From: QHXQ01 sp036389375
GTDB taxonomy: Bacteria > Acidobacteriota > Blastocatellia > Pyrinomonadales > Pyrinomonadaceae
Assembly: GCA_036389375.1 (NCBI GenBank)
Contig: DASVQA010000078.1
Location: forward strand, 5,134-69,133
Direction of reading: 5' to 3'
Length of the DNA stretch: 64,000 nt
The notes under the pieces were generated by a model that had not been told where the DNA came from, made no database searches, and worked only from the letters and a program-made list of their open reading frames with translations. Shown here in pieces: positions 25,002-35,006 of the stretch; position 1 is the first letter of the stretch, and each line of letters starts with the position of its first letter. Made by a program: the position numbers and the translations under genes.

Positions 25002-25898
25002 ATGGCAAACTCTCCGCTTAAACATGAGGGCGCGGGCGCAGTCGGTTCGCCCTATCTGCTCGTGCTTGCGGCGGCGCTCCTGTGGAGCACGGGCGGGCTG
25101 TTTATCAAACTGGGCAAAGCGGGCGGTCTCTCCGACACGGAACTCTCGTGCGGGCGCGCGCTCTTTTCGGTGGCGACGGTGGCGTGGCTGACGCGCCGCG
25201 AGGGTTTTCGCCTCAACGTGGTGACGGCGTGCGCGGCGGTGCTCTATGCGCTGCTGCTCTACCTGTTCGTGCGCGCGACGATGTTGACGACTGCCGCGAA
25301 CGCGATCTTCTTGCAGTACACCGCGCCGGTCTACATCCTGCTGTTTGAACCGCTCGTCTATCGTGAGAAGTACCGCGCGCAGGACTTCGCCGTTGTCGCC
25401 TGCTGCATCGCCGGGATGACGCTGTTTTTCGTCGGCCAACTCAGACCCAACGACGTGCAGGGCAACTACACGGCGCTCGGCTCCGGCGTCTGCTTCGCCG
25501 CCTTCTACCTGTTGCTGCGCCACCCGCAGGCGCGGCGCGTCAACCGCGCCTCGTCGGTCATCTACGGCAATCTGCTGCTGGCCATTGCGACGCTCCCCGC
25601 GCTCGTCGCGGGCGCGCATAAATTTACGGCGACGAATCTCGCGGTCACGGCCTATCTCGGCGTCGTGCAGATCGGCGTGGCCTACACGCTGCTAACTTTG
25701 GGCGTGGCGCGCGGCGTCAAGTCGCTCGACGCCGGCATCATCGGTTACATCGAGCCGGTCTTGAATCCCATCTGGGTCTTTCTGGTTTTCCGCGAGCGCC
25801 CGGGGCGCTGGGCACTGCTGGGCGGGACGATCATCATCGCGGCCGTCCTCGCGCATACACTTTGGAGCGCGCGGGCCAAACGTCGGCCCGGAGCATGA
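25002..25898 (+). CDS. EamA-type drug/metabolite transporter (DMT superfamily)
   Basis: 298-residue inner-membrane transporter made of two EamA repeats and about ten hydrophobic helices. The first repeat includes LLWSTGGLFIKLGK and FLQYTAPVYILLFEP; the second includes YLGVVQIGVAYTLLTLGV and GIIGYIEPVLNPIWVFLVFRE, all characteristic. Length matches the family (about 290-310). It most likely exports a small metabolite or amino acid; the substrate is not readable from sequence. It starts 39 bases after the preceding gene, with a weak GCGAGG upstream of the ATG, and may be co-transcribed. Confidence 0.88.
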   Translation: MANSPLKHEGAGAVGSPYLLVLAAALLWSTGGLFIKLGKAGGLSDTELSCGRALFSVATVAWLTRREGFRLNVVTACAAVLYALLLYLFVRATMLTTAANAIFLQYTAPVYILLFEPLVYREKYRAQDFAVVACCIAGMTLFFVGQLRPNDVQGNYTALGSGVCFAAFYLLLRHPQARRVNRASSVIYGNLLLAIATLPALVAGAHKFTATNLAVTAYLGVVQIGVAYTLLTLGVARGVKSLDAGIIGYIEPVLNPIWVFLVFRERPGRWALLGGTIIIAAVLAHTLWSARAKRRPGA

Positions 25899-26321
25899 AT
25901 AATTATGCGAGCCTGTACACGCCAAACTTATATTTAGCGCGGCGGGTGCGGCCGTTTCAGCCTGTAATTATGCGCCCTGCGCGCGTGCGTGGCGGCGCGC
26001 GCACGAAGCGCGGCCGCGAGTGCGCGCGAAAAACTCGAAAGTTTTCCGGTGAAACTGCTTGCCGTGCGCGAAAAAATTTAGTACTACTAAGCCACCTAAT
26101 GCATTAAGGAAACGAGGGAAGCGCGGGCGTGCGTTTTCACCTCGACGGCGGAAGCGGGCGGACTGCGCCGGTGGGCGCGCGTCTCTGCCGCCAGCCATGC
26201 GCGCGGCGCTCCTACTGCGTGCCTTGACTTAAGACGAGGCTTGCCAGCGCACGCAAGCGCGCCTTTGGTCGCCGCGCCACGACGCGCCGGATGCAACGGG
26301 GCAGCTAGACAGGTCAAGACA
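25899..26321 (+). promoter_or_regulatory. Upstream region of the respiratory operon
   Basis: 423 bases without a convincing gene. An AT-rich island (about 26068-26110) stands out from the GC-rich surroundings. The best promoter candidate is TTGCCG (26059-26064), 17-base spacer, TACTAC (26082-26087), which is weak at -10. This leaves a leader of about 230 bases before actA. The GC-rich flank at 25980-26030 contains alternating CGCG text but no clean hairpin. Confidence 0.35.
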
Positions 26322-26990
26322 ATGCCGCAAATCTTCCACCGCAGCACGAACACGCTGGCGAAGCTGTCGATCTTCGGCGGGCTGTTCATTCTCGCGTTCG
26401 CCGCGTGGGCGCTCGCCGAGATCAACCGCTCGTCGTGGAACACGGGCGCATACGTCGAGCGCCAACAGCCCGTGCAGTTCTCGCACAAGCATCACGTCGG
26501 CGACGACGGCATAGATTGTCGCTATTGCCACACCTCGGTCGAGACTTCCGCTTCGGCCGGCATGCCGCCGACCAAGACCTGCATGAACTGCCACTCGCAA
26601 ATCTGGAGCGACAGCCCATACCTTGAGCCGGTGCGGACAAGCTGGCGCGAGAACAGGCCGATTGAGTGGACGCGCGTCCACGACCTGCCCGACTACGCCT
26701 ATTTCAACCACTCGATCCACGTCAACAAGGGCGTCGGCTGCTCGACCTGTCACGGGCGCGTGGATCAGATGCCGATTGTCTATCAGTACGCCTCTTTGCA
26801 GATGGAGTGGTGTCTGGAATGTCACCGCGACCCGGCGCGTTACCTGCGCCCGCGCGAGCAGGTCTTCAACATGGAGTGGCGACCTGAAAACAAGAGCGCC
26901 GCCGAACTGCAAGAGGGGCGCGAACTGTTCGCCAAGTATCACGTCCGGCACAAGGCCATCCTGCAAAGCTGTTCGACCTGTCACAGGTAA
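26322..26990 (+). CDS. actA: Alternative complex III subunit A, pentaheme cytochrome c
   Basis: 222 residues. One N-terminal membrane anchor (about 14-34) is followed by a periplasmic domain with exactly five CxxCH heme sites: CRYCH, CMNCH, CSTCH, CLECH and CSTCH. Five hemes plus a membrane anchor is the signature of ActA, which passes electrons from the quinol-oxidising core to the mono-heme subunit. The frame can be extended 27 codons upstream, but the extension is Arg/Ala-rich without a ribosome site, so the ATG at 26322 is used. It is the first gene of an uninterrupted 13.6-kb operon. The protein is probably exported by Sec and matured by the cytochrome c maturation system encoded elsewhere. 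Confidence 0.93.
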   Translation: MPQIFHRSTNTLAKLSIFGGLFILAFAAWALAEINRSSWNTGAYVERQQPVQFSHKHHVGDDGIDCRYCHTSVETSASAGMPPTKTCMNCHSQIWSDSPYLEPVRTSWRENRPIEWTRVHDLPDYAYFNHSIHVNKGVGCSTCHGRVDQMPIVYQYASLQMEWCLECHRDPARYLRPREQVFNMEWRPENKSAAELQEGRELFAKYHVRHKAILQSCSTCHR

Positions 26991-27016
26991 GCCGCACGTG
27001 AAGGATTAACAAGCAG

Positions 27017-30000
27017 ATGCACATTAAAGATACTCTCCCCGCGCTGTACAAGATTCGCCGGCCGCTCAAGGCGGAGGACGTGCGCGCGCGGCTCGCGGCG
27101 AAGCAGGGCAAAGAATACTGGCGTAGTCTGGAAGAGTTGGCGGCGTCCGAAGAGTTCGAGGAGTTTCTGCATCGTGAGTTTCCGCGCCAAGCCGGCGAGT
27201 GGGACGACGAGCCGAGCCGGCGCACGTTCCTGAAAGTGATGGGCGCATCGCTTGCGCTCGCCGGGCTGGCCGGCTGCTCGTACCAGCCGCCGGAGACCAT
27301 CGTGCCTTACGTGCGCCAGCCGGAAGAACTCGTGCCCGGCAAGCCCCTCTTTTTTGCGACCGCGATGCCGCACACGAAGGGCGCGACGGGGCTGCTCGTC
27401 CGCAGCAACGAAGGCCGCCCCACGCACGCCGAAGGCAACGACCTGCACCCCGGTAGCCTCGGCGCGGCGGACGTGTTCTCCATCGCTTCGATTCTCACGC
27501 TCTACGACCCCGACCGCTCCGAGACCGTACAATATCGCGGCGAGATACGCCCTTACACTTCGTTTCTCGCCGACGTACGCACGACGCTCGACGCGCTAAA
27601 GGCGAAGCAGGGCGCGGGCCTGCGCATCCTGACCGAGACGGTCACGTCGCCCAGCGTCGCCGCGCTGCTGAAACAGATCACGACGGCGCTGCCGCAGGCG
27701 CGCTGGCACTCTTACGAACCGGCCGGCGCGCACGCCGCGACGCAGGGCGCGGCGCTCGCCTTCGGGCAACCCGTCCACACCATCTATCGCTTCGACCGCG
27801 CCGACCGCGTCCTCTCGCTCGACGCCGATTTTCTCGCCGCCGGCCCCGGCGAACTGCGCTACGCGCGCGACTTTATTGACCGCCGCCGCGTCATCGAAGG
27901 CAAAAGCGAGATGAACCGGCTCTACGTCGTGGAGACGACGCCGACCAACACGGGCGCGAAAGCCGACCACCGTTTCGCGGTGCGGCCGAGCGAGTTGGAG
28001 CAGTTCACGCGCGCGCTGGCGGTGGCCGTCGGCGCGCAAAACACGCCTGCGCTCGTCGGTTCTGCGCCGCACCCCGACGCCATTGCGGCCATTGCGAAAG
28101 ACCTGCAAGGCGCGCGCGGCAAATCAATCGTTATTCCGGGCGATTATGCGCCGCCCACCGTCCACGCGCTCGCGCACGCGATGAACGCCGCGCTCGGCAA
28201 CACGGGCCAGACAGTCGTCTACACAGACCCGCTCGCGTTCTATCCGAACAATCAACCGGTCGATCAGATCGCAGACCTGCGCGCACTCGTGGGCGACATA
28301 GATGCGGGCGCGGTCGAGATGCTCCTCATCGTCGGCGGCAATCCGGCTTACAACGCGCCGGTCGATCTGGCTTTCCGCGACAAGCTGAAAAAACTGTTCG
28401 ACCAGAAGAAACTGACGGCGCACCTGGGTCTCCACTTCGATGAGACTTCCGAGTGGTGTCAATGGCATGTGCCCGAAGCCCACTTCCTCGAAGCGTGGGG
28501 CGATGCGCGCGCCTACGACGGCACGGTCTCGATCATTCAACCGCTCATCGCGCCGCTCTATCGCGGGCGCAGCGCGCTGGAATTCCTCTCGGCCCTGACC
28601 GACACGCCGGAGAAAAGCGGCTACGACATCGTGCGCGATTTCTGGCGCACGCAGCCGCAGATGAGTGGTGATTTCGAGCGCGCGTGGCGTCGCGCCGTGC
28701 ATGACGGGTTGATCGCGGGCACGGCCCTGCCGGAGAAGACTGTCGCGCTGAGCGCTAGCGCGTCGAGTCAGGCGGCGAGCGCGCCGGCCGCCGCCGTTGG
28801 TAGTGGTCAGTTCGAGATCGTCTTTCGCCCCGACCCGTCCGTCTATGACGGGCGCTACGCAAACAACGGCTGGCTGCAAGAGCTACCAAAGCCGCTCACC
28901 AAACTCTGCTGGGACAACGCGGCGCACATAAGCCCCGCGACGGCGCGCAAACTCTTCAACGTGGACAACCAAGAGGACATTGCGACCTACAAGGGCATCG
29001 AGTACATGGCCCCGGTCGTCACGCTCAGCTATCGGGGGCAGACGATCAAAGCGCCCGTCTTCATCCTGCCGGGTCAGCCGGACGACGTAGTGACCGTCCA
29101 TCTCGGCTACGGGCGCACGCGTGTGGGGCGCGTCGGCGCGGGCACGGCGCAGCAGCCCGTCGGCTTCGACGCCTATCAACTGCGCTTCGCCGATGCGCCG
29201 TGGACGGCCACCGGCGCGCAGGTCGCCGCGACCGCAGATTCCTATCAACTCGTCGGCACGCAACTCCACTTTAACATGGAAGGACGCGACATCGTGCGCT
29301 CCGAGACGCTCGAAGAGTACCGGCGCGGGCGCGACGATGCGCAGAGCGAGCATGTCGTCGGGAGCGATGCGCGGACGGGCGACGAGGGCGTTGGGCGCGC
29401 AGGCCCCGGCGTCGGCAAGGAAGTGCATAAAGAGCCGGGTGTGAACGAGACGCTCTATTACAACTACGACTACGTCGGCTACAAGTGGGGCATGGCGATT
29501 GACACGACGGCGTGCGTGGGCTGCAACGCGTGCGTCATCGCGTGCCAGTCGGAAAACAATATCCCGGTCGTCGGCAAAGAGCAGGTCGCGCGCCGGCGCG
29601 AGATGCACTGGCTGCGCATTGACGCCTACTTCAAGGGCCTAGCGGAGAACCCCGAGGGCGTCTATTTCATGCCCGTGCCCTGTATGCACTGCGAGAACGC
29701 GCCGTGCGAGCCGGTCTGCCCCGTCAACGCGACCGTGCATGACGCCGAAGGCACGAACAACATGGTCTACAACCGTTGCGTCGGCACGCGCTACTGCTCG
29801 AACAACTGCCCCTACAAGGTGCGCCGCTTCAACTTTCTCCGCTATCAGGATTTCGAGACGGAGAGCCTGAAGCTGATGCGCAATCCGGAAGTCTCCGTCC
29901 GCTCGCGCGGCGTGATGGAGAAATGCACCTACTGCATCCAGCGCATACAGGCGGCGAAGATCGAATCGGAGAAAGAGGCCGGGCGGCAAGTGCGCGACGG

Positions 30001-30199
30001 CGAAATCCAGACGGCGTGCCAGTCCGCGTGCCCGACGAACGCCATCGTCTTCGGCAACCTGAACGACCGCAACAGCATGGTCGCCAGGTGGCAGCACGAA
30101 CCGCGCGCTTATGGCGTGCTGACGGAGTTGAACACGCGCCCGCGCACGCAATACCTGTCGGAGTTGCGCAATCCGAACCCGGAGATCAGAGGGGCTTAA
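27017..30199 (+). CDS. actB: Alternative complex III subunit B, fused molybdopterin-like and iron-sulfur protein
   Basis: 1060 residues. A twin-arginine signal (SRRTFLKVMG, about 73-82) runs into a lipobox ending LAGC, so the protein is a Tat-exported lipoprotein. Residues about 100-750 are a molybdopterin-oxidoreductase-like fold; in characterised ActB proteins this part binds no molybdenum. Residues about 820-1030 are ferredoxin-like with four clusters of cysteines: CVGCNACVIAC, CMHCENAPCEPVC, CVGTRYCSNNC (three Cys, expected for the 3Fe-4S cluster) and CTYC...CQSAC. It forms the electron wire of the complex. It follows actA by 26 bases and precedes actC by 6. The full-length fusion is normal for the family. 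Confidence 0.94.
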   Translation: MHIKDTLPALYKIRRPLKAEDVRARLAAKQGKEYWRSLEELAASEEFEEFLHREFPRQAGEWDDEPSRRTFLKVMGASLALAGLAGCSYQPPETIVPYVRQPEELVPGKPLFFATAMPHTKGATGLLVRSNEGRPTHAEGNDLHPGSLGAADVFSIASILTLYDPDRSETVQYRGEIRPYTSFLADVRTTLDALKAKQGAGLRILTETVTSPSVAALLKQITTALPQARWHSYEPAGAHAATQGAALAFGQPVHTIYRFDRADRVLSLDADFLAAGPGELRYARDFIDRRRVIEGKSEMNRLYVVETTPTNTGAKADHRFAVRPSELEQFTRALAVAVGAQNTPALVGSAPHPDAIAAIAKDLQGARGKSIVIPGDYAPPTVHALAHAMNAALGNTGQTVVYTDPLAFYPNNQPVDQIADLRALVGDIDAGAVEMLLIVGGNPAYNAPVDLAFRDKLKKLFDQKKLTAHLGLHFDETSEWCQWHVPEAHFLEAWGDARAYDGTVSIIQPLIAPLYRGRSALEFLSALTDTPEKSGYDIVRDFWRTQPQMSGDFERAWRRAVHDGLIAGTALPEKTVALSASASSQAASAPAAAVGSGQFEIVFRPDPSVYDGRYANNGWLQELPKPLTKLCWDNAAHISPATARKLFNVDNQEDIATYKGIEYMAPVVTLSYRGQTIKAPVFILPGQPDDVVTVHLGYGRTRVGRVGAGTAQQPVGFDAYQLRFADAPWTATGAQVAATADSYQLVGTQLHFNMEGRDIVRSETLEEYRRGRDDAQSEHVVGSDARTGDEGVGRAGPGVGKEVHKEPGVNETLYYNYDYVGYKWGMAIDTTACVGCNACVIACQSENNIPVVGKEQVARRREMHWLRIDAYFKGLAENPEGVYFMPVPCMHCENAPCEPVCPVNATVHDAEGTNNMVYNRCVGTRYCSNNCPYKVRRFNFLRYQDFETESLKLMRNPEVSVRSRGVMEKCTYCIQRIQAAKIESEKEAGRQVRDGEIQTACQSACPTNAIVFGNLNDRNSMVARWQHEPRAYGVLTELNTRPRTQYLSELRNPNPEIRGA

Positions 30200-30205
30200 A
30201 AGGTT

Positions 30206-31602
<1,397 letters not shown>

Positions 31603-31606
<4 letters not shown>

Positions 31607-32151
31607 AGACACGCAGGGAGCGCCCACCCTTCTACGGGCTGATGGCCGAATTTGACAACCCGACCGACGTGGTCACGGCGGCGCGCGCCGTCCACGAAGC
31701 CGGCTACCGGCGCATTGACGCATTCTCGCCCTATCCGATTGAGGAGCTATCGGAAGCCGTCGGGATGCACACGACGAAGATGTCGCTCATCGTGCTCATC
31801 GGCGGCCTCATCGGCCTGATCGGCGGCTACGGCATGCAGTATTACCTGTCCGTCATTAACTATCCTTTGAACGTCGGCGGGAAGCCCTTGAACAGTTGGC
31901 CGGCCTTTATCCCGATCACGTTTGAGACGACGGTCTTGTGCGCGGCGCTCGCGGGCATCTTCGGCATGCTCGCGCTCAACGGGCTGCCTGAGCCGTATCA
32001 TCCGGTCTTCAACACGCCGAACTTCGCGCTCGCCTCGCGCGACCGCTTCTTCCTGCTCATCGAATCGCGCGATGACAATTTCGACCGCACGCAGACGGCC
32101 GAGTTCCTGCGCAGCCTCGGGCCACGTGAGGTGACAGATGTGGAATATTAG
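31603..32151 (+). CDS. actD: Alternative complex III subunit D (DUF3341)
   Basis: 182 residues. An N-terminal soluble DUF3341 domain (FYGLMAEFDNPTDVVTAAR...GYRRIDAFSPYPIEELSEA) is followed by two membrane spans near 62-82 and 106-128, then a cytoplasmic end with SRDRFFLLIESRDDNFDRTQT, the family's closing motif. It is a structural subunit that holds the membrane part of the complex; no cofactor site is expected or seen. It overlaps actC by 4 bases and its stop lies 14 bases inside the actE reading frame. Confidence 0.93.
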
Positions 32152-33046
32152 TCGGCGGCAGGCAGTCAGGGGGCGAGAGTTGCCAGCGGGCGCGCGCGCG
32201 CAAGCTGAACGCGCGCCCGCTTCGCCAGCATCGCGCCGCCCCTTGGTCACATGCTTACTGCTCGCGGCCGTCTGCCTGCTGCCTGCCGGCTGTCGCATGG
32301 ACATGCAGGATCAGCCGCGCTACGAGGTCTACGAGCCGAGCCGCACGTTTGACGACGGGCTGTCGTCGCGCCCATACGTCGCGGGCACGATCCCGCGCGG
32401 TTACTTGCGCGAGGACAAGTTGTACTACACGGGCAAGGGCGGCGGCGCGCAGACGGGCGCACAGTTGCAGACGCAGTCGGGCGGGACGACGCAGGCCGTC
32501 GTACAGACGGGCGTGCCCAACGTGCAGGGCGGCACGACGAACGGCCAACTGCCGGGCCGGGCCGACGTGAACTTGCGCGGCAACGCGGGCGGTAAAGTCG
32601 GGCAACGGCAGGGTGAGACAAGCGGCGGCGGCGCGGGAGCCGAGGCGGACGCGACCGAATTGCCGTTTCCCATCACGGAGCAGGTGCTTGAGCGCGGGCG
32701 CGAGCGTTACCAGATTTACTGCGCGCTCTGTCACGGCGCGACCGGCTTTGGCGACGGCATGATCGTACGGCGCGGCTATCGTCGCCCGCCCTCTTATCAC
32801 GACGACCGCCTGCGGCAAGCGCCCGTCGGCCACTTCTTCGACGTGATCACAAACGGCTGGGGCGCGATGCCCGATTACAGCGCGCAGGTGCCCGTGCAGG
32901 ATCGCTGGGCCATCATCGCCTACATACGCGCGCTGCAACTAAGCCAGCAGGGCGGCGCAAATCAAGGGGCGGCGAATCCGGCGCGCGCGGCGCAGCCGGG
33001 CGCAGCAGCAGGCGCGCATAACGAAGGTGGAGGGGAGCACCACTGA
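32138..33046 (+). CDS. actE: Alternative complex III subunit E, mono-heme cytochrome c lipoprotein
   Basis: 302 residues. A long positively charged N-terminus leads to a signal peptide with lipobox LLPAGC (Cys near residue 50). One heme site, CALCH, lies in RYQIYCALCHGATGFGDGM; the distal Met is probably in WGAMPDYS. Between the lipobox and the heme domain is an unusual Gly/Gln/Thr-rich linker (about 105-180), and the tail is Ala/Gln-rich. It carries electrons from ActA toward the oxidase. The ATG at 32138 overlaps the actD stop by 14 bases; a later start cannot be excluded because the N-terminus is longer than needed. The DNA around the lipobox (CTGCCTGCTGCCTGCCGG) looks like local repeat text. 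Confidence 0.9.
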   Translation: MWNISRRQAVRGRELPAGARAQAERAPASPASRRPLVTCLLLAAVCLLPAGCRMDMQDQPRYEVYEPSRTFDDGLSSRPYVAGTIPRGYLREDKLYYTGKGGGAQTGAQLQTQSGGTTQAVVQTGVPNVQGGTTNGQLPGRADVNLRGNAGGKVGQRQGETSGGGAGAEADATELPFPITEQVLERGRERYQIYCALCHGATGFGDGMIVRRGYRRPPSYHDDRLRQAPVGHFFDVITNGWGAMPDYSAQVPVQDRWAIIAYIRALQLSQQGGANQGAANPARAAQPGAAAGAHNEGGGEHH

Positions 33047-34335
33047 TGGCAGCCGAATACGTGACAGCAGCGCGCAGCTACACGCCGCCGCCAGCCCTCG
33101 ACCGGCTCGCCGGCACGGGGCTGCTCGTCGGCCTTGCCGCCCTCGTCGTGCTTATCATCGGCGGCGCTTTGAGTGCGCTCCGCGTCCTGCCGTTCGACCT
33201 CGCGCACGTCTTCCGCGCTTATCTGCTCGGCTACGTGCTCTGGACGGGCGTGTCGGTCGGCGCGATGGCGATCATGATGTTGCACCACCTGTCGGGCGGC
33301 GGCTGGGGCGTCGTCTTGCGGCGCATCTTCGAGGCGGCGACGCGCGTGCTGCCGCTCATGTGCCTGCTCTTTATCCCGATCATCGCCGGGCTGCTGACGA
33401 ACCACCTTTACCCGTGGACGATCCGCAGCGTCGTCGAAGAGAGCCATGCCATTCAGCACAAGCAGGCGCTCTATCTCAACTGGCCGATGTTTCTGCTGCG
33501 CTCGGTCTTCTACTTCGCCGTCTGGATCGGGTTGGCGACGCTCCTGGGCAAGTGGTCGCTCGCACAGGATACGGCGGACGATCCGCGCGTGCGCCGCAGC
33601 CTGAAAGAGCGCATGCAGAACCTGAGCGGCCCCGGCATCCTGCTGTTCGGCTTGACCGTGACGTTCGCCGCGATTGATTGGCTGATGACCTTAGAGCCGG
33701 AATGGTTCTCGACCATCTGGGGCTTGCTCATCATGGCGGGCTGGGGGCTGTCTGCGCTCGCCTTCGGCATCTGCATCGAGGCTTATTTCGTTAAGCACAG
33801 CGACCGGCTGACGGAAGTCTATCAACCGCGCCACCTGCACGATCACGGGAAACTGCTGCTCGCCTTCGTGATGATCTGGGCCTACTTTTCGTTCTCGCAG
33901 TTCTTGATCACGTGGTCGGGCAATCTGCCGGAAGAGATCACCTGGTACTTGCACCGGCTGCGCGGCGGCTGGCAGTACGTGGCGCTCTTTATCGTCTTCT
34001 TCCACTTCGCGCTGCCGTTCGTCGTGCTGCTCTCGCGCAGCTTGAAAAGGCACGCGGGCAAACTCGTCATCGTTGCGCTGCTCGTGCTGGCGGCGCGCGT
34101 CGTCGATCTGTTCTGGCTGATTGCGCCGAGCCACGCCGTCTTCCCCGAAGCGCAGAATGCAGCGGCGGCCGGCGCGGCGCGCATCGTCGCCTATGCGCTC
34201 TATTTCGTTGCGCCCGTCGGCATCGGCGGCGTCTGGCTCTGGTACTTTGCGCGCCAACTGAAGATGCGCCCGCTCCTGCCGCTCGGCGACGAAGGCTTGG
34301 AGAACGCGCTCGAACAGGGGCACGGACATCACTGA
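33046..34335 (+). CDS. actF: Alternative complex III subunit F, NrfD-like membrane subunit
   Basis: 429-residue polytopic membrane protein with about ten helices, the second and shorter NrfD-related subunit of the complex. Typical segments are FRAYLLGYVLWTGVSVGAMA, WTIRSVVEESHAIQHKQALYLN, LMTLEPEWFSTIWGLLIMAG and HDHGKLLLAFVMIWAYFSFS. It pairs with ActC in the membrane. The start overlaps the actE stop by one base (TGATG). The C-terminus ends with a His-containing tail (EQGHGHH). The gene is 45 bases ahead of an extra small membrane-protein gene not counted among the core act genes. Confidence 0.93.
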   Translation: MAAEYVTAARSYTPPPALDRLAGTGLLVGLAALVVLIIGGALSALRVLPFDLAHVFRAYLLGYVLWTGVSVGAMAIMMLHHLSGGGWGVVLRRIFEAATRVLPLMCLLFIPIIAGLLTNHLYPWTIRSVVEESHAIQHKQALYLNWPMFLLRSVFYFAVWIGLATLLGKWSLAQDTADDPRVRRSLKERMQNLSGPGILLFGLTVTFAAIDWLMTLEPEWFSTIWGLLIMAGWGLSALAFGICIEAYFVKHSDRLTEVYQPRHLHDHGKLLLAFVMIWAYFSFSQFLITWSGNLPEEITWYLHRLRGGWQYVALFIVFFHFALPFVVLLSRSLKRHAGKLVIVALLVLAARVVDLFWLIAPSHAVFPEAQNAAAAGAARIVAYALYFVAPVGIGGVWLWYFARQLKMRPLLPLGDEGLENALEQGHGHH

Positions 34336-34379
34336 CGAAGGCGCAAGCGCCGCGTCTGGGCGGAAGGGATGAGATAGCG

Positions 34380-34973
34380 ATGGGAGTCTTTGGGCGAAAA
34401 ATTCACGTGACCGAGACGCCGGACGTGCGCCACATCACGAACGAGAGCGTGATGCACGAAGAGTCGGACGTGAACGTCAAAGGCGTGGCTACGTTCGTCG
34501 GGGCGCTCGCCGTCTTCGGCATCATCATCTGCGTGATCGTCTACGGGCTATTTCTCTATTTCGAGAAGCGCGAGGCGCGCAACGAGGAGAAGGAATTTCA
34601 CAGTCCGCTCGCGCGCCTACCGGAAGAACGGCGACCGCCGCAGAGCGTGCCGCACTTACAGGCCGCGCCCGGCATGCGCGCGCAGGACGATCCGAACTTG
34701 ACAGACCCGCGCTCGAATCTGGAACTGAAAGAGCCGGACAGCGAATGGAAACTGCTGCGCGAAAAATACGAGTACGAGTTGACGCACGAAGGCCAGCCCG
34801 ACCCAAGCACGGGCCAGCGCCGCGTGCCGATTGATCAGGCGATGCAGCAACTCCTGCAACAGGGTCTGCCCGCGCGCGCGACGCCGCAACCCGGCGACCC
34901 GACCATCATCGGCGGCATGGACATTCCATCGTATTCGAGCGCGGGGCGGCAGACGGAGAAGCGCGATCAGTAG
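34380..34973 (+). CDS. Single-span membrane protein within the respiratory operon
   Basis: 197 residues, not recognised as one of the named Act or Cox subunits. The cytoplasmic N-terminus (about 35 residues, Val/Thr/His-rich) leads to one membrane span (about 37-60, VATFVGALAVFGIIICVIVYGLF). The remaining 135 residues are highly charged and Pro/Gln-rich (EKREARNEEKEFHSP..., EWKLLREKYEYEL), probably an extended periplasmic arm. A GGAAGGGATGAG stretch precedes the ATG. Its place between actF and sco inside one transcript suggests an assembly or linker role in the complex III-oxidase unit. That is inference from position only. The frame is open upstream but only as an out-of-frame shadow of actF. 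Confidence 0.8.
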   Translation: MGVFGRKIHVTETPDVRHITNESVMHEESDVNVKGVATFVGALAVFGIIICVIVYGLFLYFEKREARNEEKEFHSPLARLPEERRPPQSVPHLQAAPGMRAQDDPNLTDPRSNLELKEPDSEWKLLREKYEYELTHEGQPDPSTGQRRVPIDQAMQQLLQQGLPARATPQPGDPTIIGGMDIPSYSSAGRQTEKRDQ

Positions 34974-35006
34974 GCGCTGAAGGAGCAAGGGCAGTCAGGA
35001 AAAAGT

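Noticed and set aside
27300..29270. Molybdenum enzyme in the N-terminal part of ActB
   Set aside because: The fold is molybdopterin-oxidoreductase-like, but the context is alternative complex III, whose ActB is known to lack the cofactor.
33912..34379. Upstream extension of the single-span protein inside actF
   Set aside because: Out-of-frame translation of actF; the ATG at 34380 has a ribosome site and gives a sensible membrane topology.
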